Under the pieces are notes generated by a model that was not told the DNA's origin, searched no databases, and was given only the letters and a program-made list of their open reading frames with translations. From positions 3,510,501-3,574,500 of the forward strand of contig CM060131.1 in the NCBI GenBank assembly GCA_030522415.1: DNA of 64,000 nucleotides, written 5' to 3'. The position numbers were made by a program, and so were the translations under genes. Every line of letters starts with the position of its first letter. The stretch's first letter is position 1. This DNA is from Channallabes apus. Lineage: Eukaryota > Chordata > Actinopteri > Siluriformes > Clariidae. This document shows, piece after piece, positions 1 to 10,500 of the stretch.

Positions 1-1113
1 CGCAGGCTAGCACGCCAAGCTAGCCTGTCGGGCCTCGACCCGCTCCTTTCACCTAGCCCCACTCCAGCTCCAACTCCACAGGTATCCATCCCTGTAGAGC
101 TGCCCACCACGGCAGCCTTATCCTGGGGTGAACAGCTCGATGCCTGCGCCCCTCTGCCCAGTGTGCTCAGCACTGACGAGGAGGAAGGCGCGCTCGACTT
201 CGAGGAAGAGGGTCAGTCCAACTTTCTCCTATCTGAGGAAGAGGAGGATTTCGAGGACTCCCTTTTCCTCCCACCCGTACACTCAGCACAACCCCTTGCC
301 GCGACGGGAACCGCTGAAGCTATGGACGGGGCACCATCCCCGCTTCTTAGCGTTGACTTGCAGGATGTGTGCAAACGCGCCGCAGAGAAGCTAGACATTC
401 AGTGGCCGAACGTAGTAGCGGAGACTGCAAAGTCTCGCTATGAGGGCAAAAGGCTGCCGAGAGCAAAACGGGCGGCACGACAGCTCCTTCCAGTCTTCCC
501 AGAGCTCCTGGAGGAGCTCGCGGTGACCTGGAAGGACAAACCGTTCACCAGTAAGGTGCCAGTGCAAGGGGGATCTGCACTCGACGTGGAGGGTATGGAA
601 AAGGAAGGACTTTTCCGGATGCCCCCCATGGAACAGTTAGTGGCTGCGCACCTGCTCCCGAGACACACGGCGGCTGCAAATCCGTCTTTGCCATCGAAAG
701 CGGAGCGTTTCCAGTCAAACATGACGGAACGTGCATACGAAGCAGTCGCTCTCTGTGTCAGAGCTCTGAACGCGACCTCTTTGCTGACCGCATACCAAGC
801 GGAGCTACAAGACGAAGCCTCGACCACACCAGGTCAGACACAGTGGGAAGAGATCTGTGTAGTGACAGATCTCTCTCTGAGGCTTCAGAGGTGCGCGGTG
901 CAAGCCGCGGGTAAGGCAATGGCCACGATGGTCATCCAGGAGAGAGGACGGTGGCTCAACCTAACGAATCTCTCCGACAGAGAAAAAGAGTCCATTTTGG
1001 ACGCACCAGTGGTGGCAGACGGCATCTTCGGCTCGGCTCTACCCCTGATGCAGAAGAGATGCGAGGAGAAAAAAAGGGACGACGAGGCTTTACAGCTTTG
1101 TATGCCCAGGTAG
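1..1113 (+). CDS. DIRS gag-like protein, 5'-partial
   Basis: The frame is open from the first base of the window to TAG at 1111-1113 (370 codons visible). The true start is upstream, because copy B has an N-terminal Cys-rich segment before the matching point. The visible part begins with a basic stretch and a Pro/Ser-rich stretch. An acidic block rich in Glu and Asp follows at about 165-260, and then a mostly helical-looking domain to the end. Copy B aligns along nearly the whole length. By analogy this is the structural protein that packages the element RNA; I see no catalytic motif. The GTG at 163 begins no new frame and is not a good start. In copy A this frame is uninterrupted within the window. 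Confidence 0.75.
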   Translation, partial: RRLARQASLSGLDPLLSPSPTPAPTPQVSIPVELPTTAALSWGEQLDACAPLPSVLSTDEEEGALDFEEEGQSNFLLSEEEEDFEDSLFLPPVHSAQPLAATGTAEAMDGAPSPLLSVDLQDVCKRAAEKLDIQWPNVVAETAKSRYEGKRLPRAKRAARQLLPVFPELLEELAVTWKDKPFTSKVPVQGGSALDVEGMEKEGLFRMPPMEQLVAAHLLPRHTAAANPSLPSKAERFQSNMTERAYEAVALCVRALNATSLLTAYQAELQDEASTTPGQTQWEEICVVTDLSLRLQRCAVQAAGKAMATMVIQERGRWLNLTNLSDREKESILDAPVVADGIFGSALPLMQKRCEEKKRDDEALQLCMPR

Positions 1114-1705
1114 GCGCAGGCGCCCCCCAGCCCCCCCCCCCCCCCTCGGCACTTCGACAGACCTTCGCTCAGGTCACAGCCCGCCCTCCCCCCAGTTATC
1201 GCATTCCCAAACGGCAGAGGCCGAGCATGAATGCAGCTGACCAAAGCGGAGTCGCGGAGCAGAGAGCTCCTTGGCAGAGAAGAAACCATCCGCCAGCGAC
1301 AGCTCAGACGGCCCAGCCTGCTTCTCAACCTCATCCTCAACCCCACCTTCAGGGAGTGAGGAGGAAGAAGAAAGCCATTTTATGGGACCTTTCCTCAACC
1401 CTAGTTCGCTAGTTCCCGACCCTCAAAAATTACAAGGGACGAGTTCCAGAGTCCACAGTTGTTCTGTGTGAAGGGGAGAGCCCGGCTGGGCCAGGGGAGA
1501 CAAGACAGTGAAGAGGAAAAGGAACGATGCAGCGGTGTACATACATCAATGTATCACAAGCTCTTTCCATGTTCAAACCCCAATAAAGTTTTCACTGTAC
1601 CCCCAAAAAATATAACAAAAAATATCTCCCCAAAATATGTTGCAAAACATGTCAATAGAACACAGTATTACATCGCCTCGGGGAGCTATCGCTCTCACAG
1701 AGGTG
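1114..1705 (+). other. gag-RT spacer of DIRS copy A, with poly-C tract and AATAAA
   Basis: Between the gag stop and the first RT-related codons lie a 15-base C run (1131-1145), Pro/Gln/Ser-rich short frames to about 1420 and an AT-rich part holding AATAAA near 1582. Copy B lacks about 530 bp of this segment: there the sequence equivalent to about 1178 is joined to the sequence equivalent to about 1704. This is probably the distal gag coding region and spacer, now frameshifted. The homopolymer is a likely slippage site. Confidence 0.55.
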
Positions 1706-2820
1706 ATGGAGCACACAGACTCTGTCAAAGCGCTAAGTGCCTGCGCATGCGCAGTACAGACCACGGAACCGTTCGCGATTCAGCCGCACGATGGCGCCAG
1801 AACACTGCAGATACGCAGCTGGCAAGGATGCACGCAGTCCCGCTGGTTATTAAAGACAATACAATTCGGGTACAGACTGCAATTCGCAGCTTCCCCTTCA
1901 AGGGGATAATTCATTCCCAGGTGCGGGGGAAGCTGAAGAACAAGAGGGCAATAAGAGTGATTCCACCCGAAAAGAGCCACAGCGGCTATTACTCGAGATA
2001 CTTTCTCGTTCCGAAGAAGGGGACTCAAGCCCTCCGCCCAATACTAGATCTACCTGCGCTGAACGTATACTTAAGAAAATACAAGTTTAGAATGCTCACT
2101 CATTCTACACTCCTACAAATAGTGCGCCAGGGAGATTGGTTCACATCAATCGATCTGGAGGACGCATATTTTCACATAAAGATATACCCACCCCACAGGA
2201 AGTTTCTGAGATTTGCCTTCCTTAGTGTGGTCTACAAATATCTGGTGCTACCATTCGGCTTGTCCCTCAGCCCCAGGGTATTCATAAAATGTACAGAAGC
2301 GGCGCTGACTCCTTACTTTCTTACGAGGCATTCGTCTCGCTACTTACATAGACGACTGGGTCGTGACAGCCCGCTCGGAGCAAGAAGCGAGAGAACACAC
2401 AGCTATACTTATGGAGCATATACAGAAATTGGGGCTAAGATTAAACACAGAAAAGAGTGATTTAATTCCCACACAATCCATAACGTATCTGGGACTGTCG
2501 CTGGACTCAGTGAAGTTCAGAGCGCAACTCTCGGCAGACAGGGTGGAAAGATTCACCTGCTGCATGACCCAGTTTCAGAGAGGAAACAAGGTTTCCTTTC
2601 GCACATGCCTCAGATTATTAGGACTGATGGCCTCAGCCCTGATAGTTATCCCCTTGGGAAGACTACATATGAGGGAATTTCAACGCTGGGTAGCGTCTCA
2701 GGGGCTGGACCCAGTACGTCACTCACGGAGAAGGGTAAGAGTGACCGTCAGAGGCAGTGCTAGCACTGCGCCAGTGGAAACACCCGAATTTCCTGATCCA
2801 GGGGGTAGCCATGGGTGTAG
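1706..2820 (+). pseudogene. DIRS reverse transcriptase, frameshifted (copy A)
   Basis: This is the polymerase domain of the element, which copies its RNA into DNA. Visible motifs are FLVPKKG and LRPILDL (about 2000-2050), the SIDLEDAYFH catalytic Asp block (about 2146-2175), LPFGLSLSPR (about 2250-2278) and the YIDDW active-site block at 2345-2359. A local replacement just before YIDDW (about 2312-2327) adds one base relative to copy B, so YIDDW falls in another frame than the upstream motifs. The thumb region continues in the frame of 2363-2911. A segment corresponding to about 10 residues of copy B is also missing near 1940. The gene is therefore broken at least twice. Confidence 0.85.
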
Positions 2821-3617
2821 TTCGACACAGAAAGATAATAACAACGGACGCGTCGCTGTCTGGTTGAAGGGGCATTCACGAGGGCAGAATAGTGAATGGG
2901 AGATGGGGTAAGCATATGACCAATCTGGAAATGCTAGCTGTCTTTCTGACACTAAAACATTTTCTTCCTTTTCTGAGAGGAAAACATGTTCTCGTGAGAA
3001 CGGACAACACTACAGTTGTAGCTTACATAAATCGTCAGGGGGGTCTCAGATCACTTCATCTGCACACGTTGGCACGCAGACTGATCTTATGGGGCAGTGT
3101 CAACCTTCTATCCCTGAGAGCGACACACGTACAGGGTGTGATGAATCGGGGTGCAGATCTGCTGTCCAGGGGAAATCCCCTCTATGGGCAGTGGAGACTG
3201 AACAGCGAAGTGGTCGAACAGATCTGGAGCATATACGGCAGAGCGACAGTGGATCTGTTCGCGTCCCAAGGCAACGCCCAATGTCACCTGTTCTTTTCCC
3301 TGAAGGACCGGAGCGCGCCCCTGGGAATAGATGCGCTAGCACACGAGTGGCCTCGCACTCTTCTATACGCGTTCCCACCATGAGCGCGGATATCACCAAC
3401 TCTCTGCAGAGTAAGGGAGGAAGGTATGAAACTGATACTAATAGCTCCGAGATGGCCGGGGAAACACTGGCTTGCGGAGATTATGCATATGCTGTACGAC
3501 GAACCGTGGTCTCTCCCGCAGCGCAGAGACCTTCTGTCACAAGAGGAGGGGGAGATCTTCCATCCTCATCCGGAACGACTGGCACTATGGGCCTGGCCTG
3601 TGAGTGGTCCAATTTAA
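2820..3617 (+). pseudogene. DIRS RNase H domain, with nonsense codons (copy A)
   Basis: RNase H removes the RNA template during reverse transcription. The first catalytic Asp lies in TTDASLSG (GAC at 2847). The next motif is LVRTDNTTVVAYINRQGG (about 2994-3045), and GADLLSRG follows at about 3150. A TGA at 2865-2867 replaces the Trp expected after SLSG, and a second in-frame TGA stands at 3381-3383, where copy B reads through. The frame then continues to TAA at 3617. The 3' half overlaps the tyrosine recombinase frame, as is usual in vertebrate DIRS elements. Confidence 0.82.
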
Positions 3618-4611
3618 GTAAGACTGGCCTGCCTGACAGTGTCATCAAGACCATACAGAACGCCAGAGCAGCATCAACTAGGTCTCTCTACGATTGCAAA
3701 TGGAATGTGTTTGAGCGCTGGTGCGCAACTAGACACGAGATTCTTTTTCAGTGTTCAGTGGCAGTGGTTCTTTAATTTCTTCAGGAAATGATAGATAAAG
3801 GCAAAGCATTCTCAACCATAAAAGTGTTTCTGGCTGCTATATCTGCGTGTCACATTGGTTTTGATAATAAAACAGTGGGGCAACATCCTTTGATATGCAG
3901 ATTCATGAAGGGCGCGCGCCGCGCCCTGCCAGTTTCAAAACCACTTACCCCATCGTGGGACTTGGGATTGGTGCTTCATGCATTGTCTACGTCCCCATTT
4001 GATCTTTCAAGACTGCACTATTAATAGCTTTGGTCTCAGCGAAGCGCGTGAGTGAGATTCATGCGTTTTCCGTGCATTCAGCATGCTTGCAGTTCATGTC
4101 TGGGGATGCAAGAGTAGTTATGAAACCTAACCCGGCATTCATGCCTAAAGTCATTAATGCTATAAACCCTCTCGAGCTGAGGGCCTTCCATCCACCCCCT
4201 TTTGCATCATCAGAGCAGCAAAAGTTAAATACACTGTGCCCGGTGCGCGCTTTACGCATCTATACAGAGCGAACCAGAGGTTTAAGGGAGAGCGATCAGC
4301 TGTTCGTTTCTTGGGTGAAACCTCGTACAGGGAAGCCGATCACTAAGCAACGCTTATCGCATTGGATAGTGGAGGTGATTTCGTTGGCATATTCCAGTAA
4401 GGGTCTTGAACCCTCAATTGGTTTATGCGCGCACTCAACAAGGGGAATGTCAAGTTCTTGGGCTCTATTTAAAGTAGTCACATTACAGGATATCTGTGAA
4501 ACGGCGAGCTGGTCATCTCCGCACACATTTGCCAGATTTTATAAACTGGACGTTACAGCTCAGACTTTAGCTCATGCAGTACTGAGCGTAAGGACAGAAT
4601 CTACAAGCTAA
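3089..4611 (+). pseudogene. DIRS tyrosine recombinase, inactivated (copy A)
   Basis: This is the integrase-equivalent, which inserts a circular DNA intermediate by a tyrosine-recombinase reaction. The frame starts within the RNase H gene. An in-frame TAA at 3773-3775 replaces a Ser codon of copy B. A 31-base deletion near 3999 relative to copy B shifts the frame. The C-terminal part at 4030-4611 still shows the catalytic signature: Arg in SAKRVSE (about 4038-4058), the H-x-x-R box in AHSTRG (about 4431-4448) and the Tyr in ARFYKLD (about 4531-4551). It ends at TAA 4609-4611, about 80 bp before the internal complementary region. The catalytic residues remain but no continuous protein can be made. 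Confidence 0.88.
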
Positions 4612-4690
4612 ACTCGTTCAGCCCTGAATGTGTTGGTTATGGTTGGCAGAAGACTTCAAGACAAGCTATCTGACAATACGGGAGTTAGGA

Positions 4691-4787
4691 TATCCCATAG
4701 TGAGACACCGAAACGTATGCTTGAAAGAGAACAATAGGTTACTTGCAAAAACCCGGTTCTCTGATAGCATTAAGTGAGGTGTCTCAC
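4691..4787 (+). repeat. DIRS internal complementary region (copy A)
   Basis: The left part (TATCCCATAGTGAGACACC ... GAGAAC) matches the outer 5' end seen in copy B at 51104-51145. The right part (AATAGGTTAC ... GTGTCTCAC) is complementary to the outer 3' end at 4976-5030. The two are joined directly as GAGAAC-AATAGG. A head-to-tail join of both element ends beside the 3' terminal repeat is the defining DIRS feature, used as a template to close the circular intermediate. A few bases (TGCAAAAACCC) have decayed relative to copy B. Confidence 0.88.
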
Positions 4788-5030
4788 CAGATCACCCTCC
4801 TTGCTGTGTGAAGCGAGGAAGAGGTTGCTCGTTTTGAATAGCGAAGTGACGTTGTGCTGCTCCCTTTATACGGGGGGGGCGGGGAAGGCCACTCAACGTC
4901 ACATCTGCCAGCCAATTGGGGCTGGCGTAATGTAATAGGGCTTCTGAGGAATACGGGGAAGGGTCGTATCCCATAGTGAGACACCTCACTTAATGCTATC
5001 AGAGAACCGGGGTTACGCAAGTAACCTATT
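4733..5030. repeat. 3' terminal palindrome of DIRS copy A
   Basis: Bases 4733-4787 and 4976-5030 form an inverted repeat of about 55 bp around a spacer. The spacer resembles the element's leader: TTCGCTATTC-like sequence, a GGCTGGCGTAATG block and a TATA box. The right arm ends at the element end, followed by GTTTCGTG of the flank. Confidence 0.88.
4864..4870 (-). promoter_or_regulatory. TATA box in the 3' terminal repeat, pointing into the element
   Basis: The plus strand reads CTTTATA, giving TATAAAG on the minus strand, in a G/C-rich setting. The equivalent terminal repeat in copy B keeps it at 46599-46605. Because DIRS terminal repeats are inverted, the 3' promoter would fire antisense through recombinase and RT. 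Promoter activity is inferred. Confidence 0.5.
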
Positions 5031-5380
5031 GTTTCGTGCTGCATGTCATCAGGTCTAATCCACAGGAAGTGAGTTATTTTGAGTTGTTTACAAAATGCAC
5101 CAAATGGAATTTAAAATACTCCTCCTGGGTAATTGATAGAATTGCCTCCAAACCATGCCAATATAATCAGATATTCACAATCAGATGCACAATGCAAAAT
5201 TGCGAAGGGTTTTTTGATATCTTAAACGGTTCAGCTGTGGCGATTTAAAATTATGGCGAATAAAAAGGAACAGTAAGTGGCTAATAACTTCTGTGTACAG
5301 TTATGTACAGTACATGGAAACTTATGATTATGTTAAGAGTAGAAAGCTGATTACATTATATGGAATCAATGACTCTAAGT

Positions 5381-6466
5381 CAGGGGTGTCAAACTCATTT
5401 TAGGGTGAGGGCCGGATGAGAAGAAATGTGAACATGTGCGGGCCGAATTTGTTTTTTTAATCATAGTCCATCAAATTACAACAAGTACACTATATTCTGT
5501 AAAACTGCATGTAACAAGTCCTCAGAAACTGTTCATTAACACTCTTATTCCTTTTTGGGGGAAAAACAATGCCAAGTAATGGCAAGCAAAATCCTTTCCT
5601 TTGAACATGAATATTACTTGTCAGATAAGAAATAAAAAATGCTGCAGACTCTGTGTACAGACAGTTACATTAAATATGAAGCTATAGTCTACAATATAAT
5701 TTACAAACTAGAAAAACACTTCACAATTTAAAAAAACTGCCTTTAACAACTCAATAGTTTAGAAAGAATCATATACAAAAATAAATTCTTTATGGTTAAT
5801 GCAAATGAAAAAAATATATCATTCACTTTGGATATGAACATTAACTCTACACTACAAATGAGAACTTTCCTTTAACAAATAAATTTTATTTTTTTTTAAA
5901 GCGGATTAAAGCATTAACTTTTTCCATTTGGAGCTGTCCAGTGTATTTATCATATTTCTCTTCGTGTATGTCATAGTGCCGTTTAATGTTGTATTCTTTT
6001 TGCACAGCCACGGCTTGTGAGCGGATTAAACTTACCGGCTTGCCGTTGACCTCACAGAAGAAATACTTCTCTTTCCATTTCTCCTGAAACATCCGCCCTT
6101 CCAGATCAATTTTTCTTTTTTTGGACATTTTTTTAAAATGGCGAGTGCTTGCCACACATCTTCAAATAGCCGAAGAAATTAGATTTAGGCGCCAATTTAG
6201 AATGCGCATGCGTGTTAGAGGTTTCGGCAGAAGCGCAAGAGAAGAGCAGTTAAATGATCAATGATAAAATAAAAAAATGAATAAAACCAAACACAATATT
6301 GCAACGAATACCCGGACATAGACTTTATTTAATACTACTACTACTACTTATAATGATAATAAAAAATATTTGATATTTAATATTATTGTTCAAATCATCC
6401 CGCGGGCCGTATTGGACGCCTTAGTGGGCCGTATTCGGCCCGCGGGCCGTATGTTTGACACCCCTG
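5381..6466 (-). mobile_element. hAT transposon (Charlie-like), 1.09 kb, perfect 8-bp duplication
   Basis: The ends are CAGGGGTGTCAAAC and its inverse GTTTGACACCCCTG, flanked on both sides by CTCTAAGT (5373-5380 and 6467-6474). An 8-bp duplication is the hAT hallmark, and this terminus is typical of the Charlie branch. The element interrupts a diverged repeat unit. It contains only the N-terminal end of a transposase on the minus strand, so it is an internally deleted copy. Subterminal GC-rich blocks (CGCGGGCCGTA) contrast with the AT-rich middle. Confidence 0.93.
5886..6155 (-). pseudogene. hAT-Charlie transposase N-terminus with decayed BED finger
   Basis: The 89-codon frame contains a likely start at MSKKRKIDLEG (codon 10, near 6128). 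FQEKWKEKYFF and VNGKPVSLIR follow, then a NIKRHYDIHEEKYD block. This is the standard opening of Charlie-type transposases and of domesticated relatives such as GTF2IRD2, SCAND3 and ZBED5. It consists of a basic start and a BED-type zinc finger for DNA binding. The finger's two Cys are missing: the expected C-x-x-C position reads S-L-I-R. The His side is partly kept (RHYDIHEE). The frame then ends in a Lys run, and the catalytic RNase-H-fold and dimerisation regions are absent. Confidence 0.75.
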
Positions 6467-7737
6467 CTCTAAGTCATAGCGCCACCAACTGGAAGCAGGA
6501 CGTGTCTCACTTTATGAAATCTCTAATATTTTTAGATATTTGATTTTTATATTACAGATTTGGTTCAAAGTCAGTCAAAATAATGGGAAGACATGACTGA
6601 TTTGAAATTGTAAAGGAATTTTTGATCATTTGAATCGTCTTCCTATGGCGAGGATTTAAATAAGAACATAACAGAAAACTAATACTCTCTTATCTTACTT
6701 TGTGGAATGGCCTATATGTTACATAGAGAGTGGACCTGGTCATGAAAAAGGCCAGTGTGGCTGAGCACCAGGCATGGCACAGAGTCTTTACAGCGCCCCC
6801 TGGAACATTGTTAGAAAGCTAGCTGCATAACTTATATTCACTTGCACATATATGCAAGAGACCCAGTAGACATTTAGATCTCTTTGAGCTAATCAAAGTT
6901 CATTGAGTTTTTGTGGAATTTGCTAAACACAAAGTCAGTTACTTTGCATTGTTTGAAAAACACACCCATTGGAATGTGATATACTTCTCTTAGTGGATGC
7001 ACATGATTTTGACCGAACAGGGTCCAATATAATCTCTAGACATTGAGGATCTAATATTGTGAAGGGCTGTTTGATATCTTAAACGGGTCAGCTGTGGTGA
7101 GCCCTTAAACCTACGGCGAATAATAGGAAACAGGAAGTGGCTAATAACTTCTATGTAAATTGAGTGATGTACATCAAACCTCATGTTTATGTTAAGAGAA
7201 GAAAGCTGCTCACAATGACATGGATACAGTGAGTCTCAGTCATAGCGCCACCAACTGGCAGCAGAGAGTGTTTTTACTTTTAGAAATCTCTAGTATTTTG
7301 TGACAAATTTTCAGCTAATCTACTTCAAAATCACCAACAATAATTTGAAGGCATGGCTGATGTGAAGCTGTAACGGATTATTTGATGTGTTGAATTGTGT
7401 TGCTATGGAAAAATAATGTTCTTATTTTCTAACAATTCAAAACTATTTACATAGAAAGAACAACTGGTTGTGAGTAAATTTGTTTAGTTCCATGATTTTG
7501 TGATCCTCAACCGGCTCACAACAAAATTTTACATTTATGAACCCATTGACTTGACTTGGCCTGACTCCTGCAGTATTAAACTATGTCCACTAGATGACGG
7601 TATTTCCCCTTTCTCTTTTAATATGGCTTCATGTTTACAATTTAAACATACTGTATACAGAAATAATACAAATTAACAATATAGACACTTAAATTGCCCA
7701 CTGTGCAACATTCAGTCTGGTGCACAGGGCCAGCTAT

Positions 7738-7861
7738 ATACACACCACACATACTACACAACCTACACACACACACTACACACACACACACACAAACACT
7801 ACACGTCCTACAACCACACACTACCCATCCTACACACACACACACACACACTAACCATCCT

Positions 7862-7911
<50 letters not shown>

Positions 7912-7938
7912 TACACATCCTACACACACTCCACATCC
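7738..7938. repeat. CA-rich microsatellite
   Basis: Interrupted (CA)n/(ACAC)n with TACACATCC-like interruptions; the longest pure run is about 7865-7910. Long Thr-His or Cys-Val reading frames through it are artefacts of the repeat. Confidence 0.95.
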
Positions 7939-8099
7939 TGCAATGAACGGCCCAAGCACCTGCACCGTTATCATCTCCACTAATCCCGGCCCATATAATC
8001 TCAAAACATTGACGATGCAAAATTGCAATGTGATTTCTGATATCTCAAACCATTTAGCCATGGCAATGCCTAATGCTGAAAAGTGGCTAATAACACATA

Positions 8100-9240
8100 T
8101 TTATAAACACACACTGCATTTATTTTTTTTTTGGCATTCCTCTTTAAGTGCATGTACACTCTTTGCCCGCTGCCTTTCTGGTGCACCCGGGTGGCGATGG
8201 CGCCAGTGCTTGGGCCCGTCATCATTGCTTGTAACTGTATTTATAATTTGGGCCTTTTTCTTACTTTAGGTTTATACAAATTCCCTCACATTTCCTCACT
8301 GCTTTATATAATTTATTTGTTTTCTTCCATCTTGTTATCCAACTCAGTCACTCTCTCTAGAGATAAACCAATTTCCATTCTGGTTTTTACTCTTCAGATC
8401 CTTGCCAGTTTCCATGACAACACAGCTCTCTCTTTCTCTCTATCACCACACCTCAGGGTCTTTTCATTCCTGCTGTTTCCCCTCCTCTTCTCATTCTAAT
8501 CTTAACCTTCCACTCCTTTTTCTTTTTATGCCTGGTAGGTTTCTCTATTTAACTCTCATCTCCTTACCTAATTGGCCTTGAGGCTATGCACACAACAGCA
8601 CTGTGCTGGACAAAGAGAAAAGGAGACAAGACAGAGACACAAACTGCTCTTGGTGTCCTTGCACACCTCTGTCGCCGCATATTGTGCTCCACGTCTCAAT
8701 ATGATTTAACACTAAGGGGATTGTTATTTGGGCATATCATCATGATTCACCGTGCTTACACATTTTGCTTCCTGATCTTTTCTTTGCTTTAAACAAGGAC
8801 TCATTTCTCTCAGAACAATAAATGAAATATCCCTTTAGTACTGTATACCTAGCAGATACAAGATTACTTTTATTTATAGACATACAAGAGATTACACTAC
8901 ATTATATAAAGAGCTACTCCAATGTACCCATTTAAAAGCACTGGTGGGAATTCTATAACTCTTCATTTGCTAAATTGTTCCTACTGAACACCTTATGATA
9001 CCTCAGCCAAATAAACTCACCTCTTCTATTCTGCCTAGCAGGATTTGGGGCGGGGGAGGAGGGGGATATGAATCAGAGTAAAAAAAACAAAAATTCATTT
9101 ACAGAGTCTTAGCTAATTCTGACTTCCAAAAATAGAATTCACAAATGTAGTTTTGCACTGACTTACCCGGCTTTGATTTTACCATATACTGTAATATCAT
9201 CTACATATTGTAACAAATGGTTACCGAAATAGTAAGCATA
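8100..9240. other. Unassigned pyrimidine-rich and AT-rich DNA
   Basis: A frame at 8131-8499 (122 codons) is very rich in Leu, Phe and Ser because the strand is T/C-rich. I recognise no domain in it and see no good start context. No transposon ends were seen. A GGGGGAGGAGGGGG block lies near 9052-9065. Confidence 0.4.
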
Positions 9241-9241
9241 A

Positions 9242-9274
<33 letters not shown>

Positions 9275-9275
9275 C
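9241..9275. repeat. Compound (CA)n(TA)n microsatellite
   Basis: Pure CA units pass directly into ATATATATAT before CAGTAAAC. Confidence 0.9.
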
Positions 9276-9774
9276 AGTAAACCTTTATTATTTATATTTG
9301 CACAGATAAGCCTGATGTGCTGTCATTTACATCAGATCTATTCTCTATGTTGAGACACAATTACTGTACAGATCACTTAGCATATTTACACTGTAACATC
9401 AGCCCCTCATTTGAAGATTTCACAGCACAGATCATTGGTTCTCTTCCTGAGGAGATTTCACAGCTTTCTGCACCACCAGAGGGTGCACTTACTTGTGAAA
9501 TAAAAAGGGACTAGTGCGCAGCTTCACCCCATCATCACACATTATATCACAATTCAGTACCAAAACATAGGCTACCACATACCAGAATTACATCAAACAG
9601 CAGGTCTATCATTTTATTTAGATCAGGACTTTGATCTTAATTAAAGTAGAAACTACAGTAAGAGGGGAGGCTTCTCAAAGGGGCAGGCCATTTTAATTAG
9701 GATTTGTGACTTAATTGAATTTATTTGAATTGAACACACATACACAGAGCAGGCATAACATAACAAAAACTACC

Positions 9775-10085
9775 TGCCTAACATTATTTCAGTCCCCCTT
9801 GTGCCATCAAAACAGCTCTGTACCGTTGTGGCATGGACTCTACAAGACATCTGAAGTGGCACCAAGACATCCTTTAAGCCATGTGAGGTGGGGCATCAGT
9901 CGGTCAGACTTGGTTGTCAAGTACATCCCACAGATCGTTTTAATCTATGGCAACACCTTGAACTCCTTGTCATGTTATTGAAACCTATCTGAACAATTTT
10001 TTAAGGTGGTCTATCCTGCCAAATGAGACCGATGCCATTAGGGAATACCGTTACCATGAAGGGCACCACTGATAAGGTACCCAGC
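9775..10085. repeat. Dispersed repeat fragment, family unassigned
   Basis: Blocks such as GTGGCATGGACTCTACAAGA, GGTGGGGCATCAGTCGG and GGGAATACCGTTACCATGAA resemble a repeat that I know as common in fish genomes, probably an old DNA transposon relic. There is no intact frame. Ends were not found. Confidence 0.35.
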
Positions 10086-10329
10086 AAATTTCTGAGTTAC
10101 CAGAAAATTAAGGCTACGGTACATAAAATTGATAAGGAAATGCTTATTAATTAGGCAGCACAGTGTCCAGCATAGGAGTAACTATTTGCTGAGCTTGTTT
10201 AGAATTCTAACCAAATGCTAAAAAGTAAAAAACTTAATATTGAACCGTATTAATATTTTTTCAGCTCACGGTCTGTTAATAGTTCAGTTTTTTTTTTGTT
10301 TGGGTACTTTAATTAGTGTTTGTTATCCC

Positions 10330-10500
10330 AACACCCAATGCCCAAACCTCAGCCACTGGATGCAGTGCCAGTCCCAAGCCCGGAAAAAATGGGAGGGTTG
10401 CATCAGGAAGGGCATCTGGCGTAAAACATGTGCCAAGTTGTGTGCAGATCAGATTGTGGCGACCCCTCGACAGGAGCAGACGAAAGACAACAACATTTAA
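10330..10500 (+). repeat. Retroposon 3'-tail-like fragment
   Basis: The run CATCAGGAAGGGCATCTGGC, then GTGGCGACCCCTCGACAGGA and CAGACGAAAGACAACAACA, is the kind of 3' end shared by fish LINEs and their SINEs. The 5' part is not recognisable. Assignment to a particular clade is not possible here. Confidence 0.5.

Larger units (their letters stand above)
1..5030 (+). mobile_element. DIRS1-like retrotransposon, copy A (5' end outside window)
   Basis: In order on the plus strand the element has gag, reverse transcriptase with RNase H, a tyrosine recombinase in an overlapping frame, an internal complementary region and a terminal palindrome ending at GTAACCTATT (5030). This order, with a recombinase instead of a DDE integrase and no LTRs, is diagnostic of the DIRS group. 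The left end lies outside the window. Copy B at 46434-51145 on the other strand is closely related throughout. Copy A carries nonsense codons, frameshifts and a 31-bp deletion, so it is not autonomous. I see no methyltransferase domain, which some DIRS elements carry. Confidence 0.93.
5085..8095. repeat. Diverged repeat units, three copies (interrupted)
   Basis: Similar sequence occurs at about 5090-5380 (continuing 6475-6560), 6945-7300 and 7985-8095. Shared landmarks are CCAATATAATC or CATATAATCTC, TTTGATATCTTAAACG, AAGTGGCTAATAAC and, in the first two, CATAGCGCCACCAACTGG. With the hAT insertion removed, the first two units are spaced about 0.77 kb. The third is shorter and follows the CA-rich tract. 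No coding content is evident and the family is not recognised. Confidence 0.6.

Noticed and set aside
1..5030. Endogenous retrovirus or LTR retrotransposon
   Set aside because: There is no protease, DDE integrase, LTR or envelope gene; a tyrosine recombinase and inverted repeats identify DIRS.
7642..8269. 139- and 191-codon frames rich in Cys-Val or Thr-His
   Set aside because: They come from the CA-rich microsatellite; the ends of the frames show no domain.
8131..8499. 122-codon hydrophobic frame as a membrane protein
   Set aside because: The hydrophobicity follows from T/C-rich DNA; there is no conserved motif, no supported start and no second exon.
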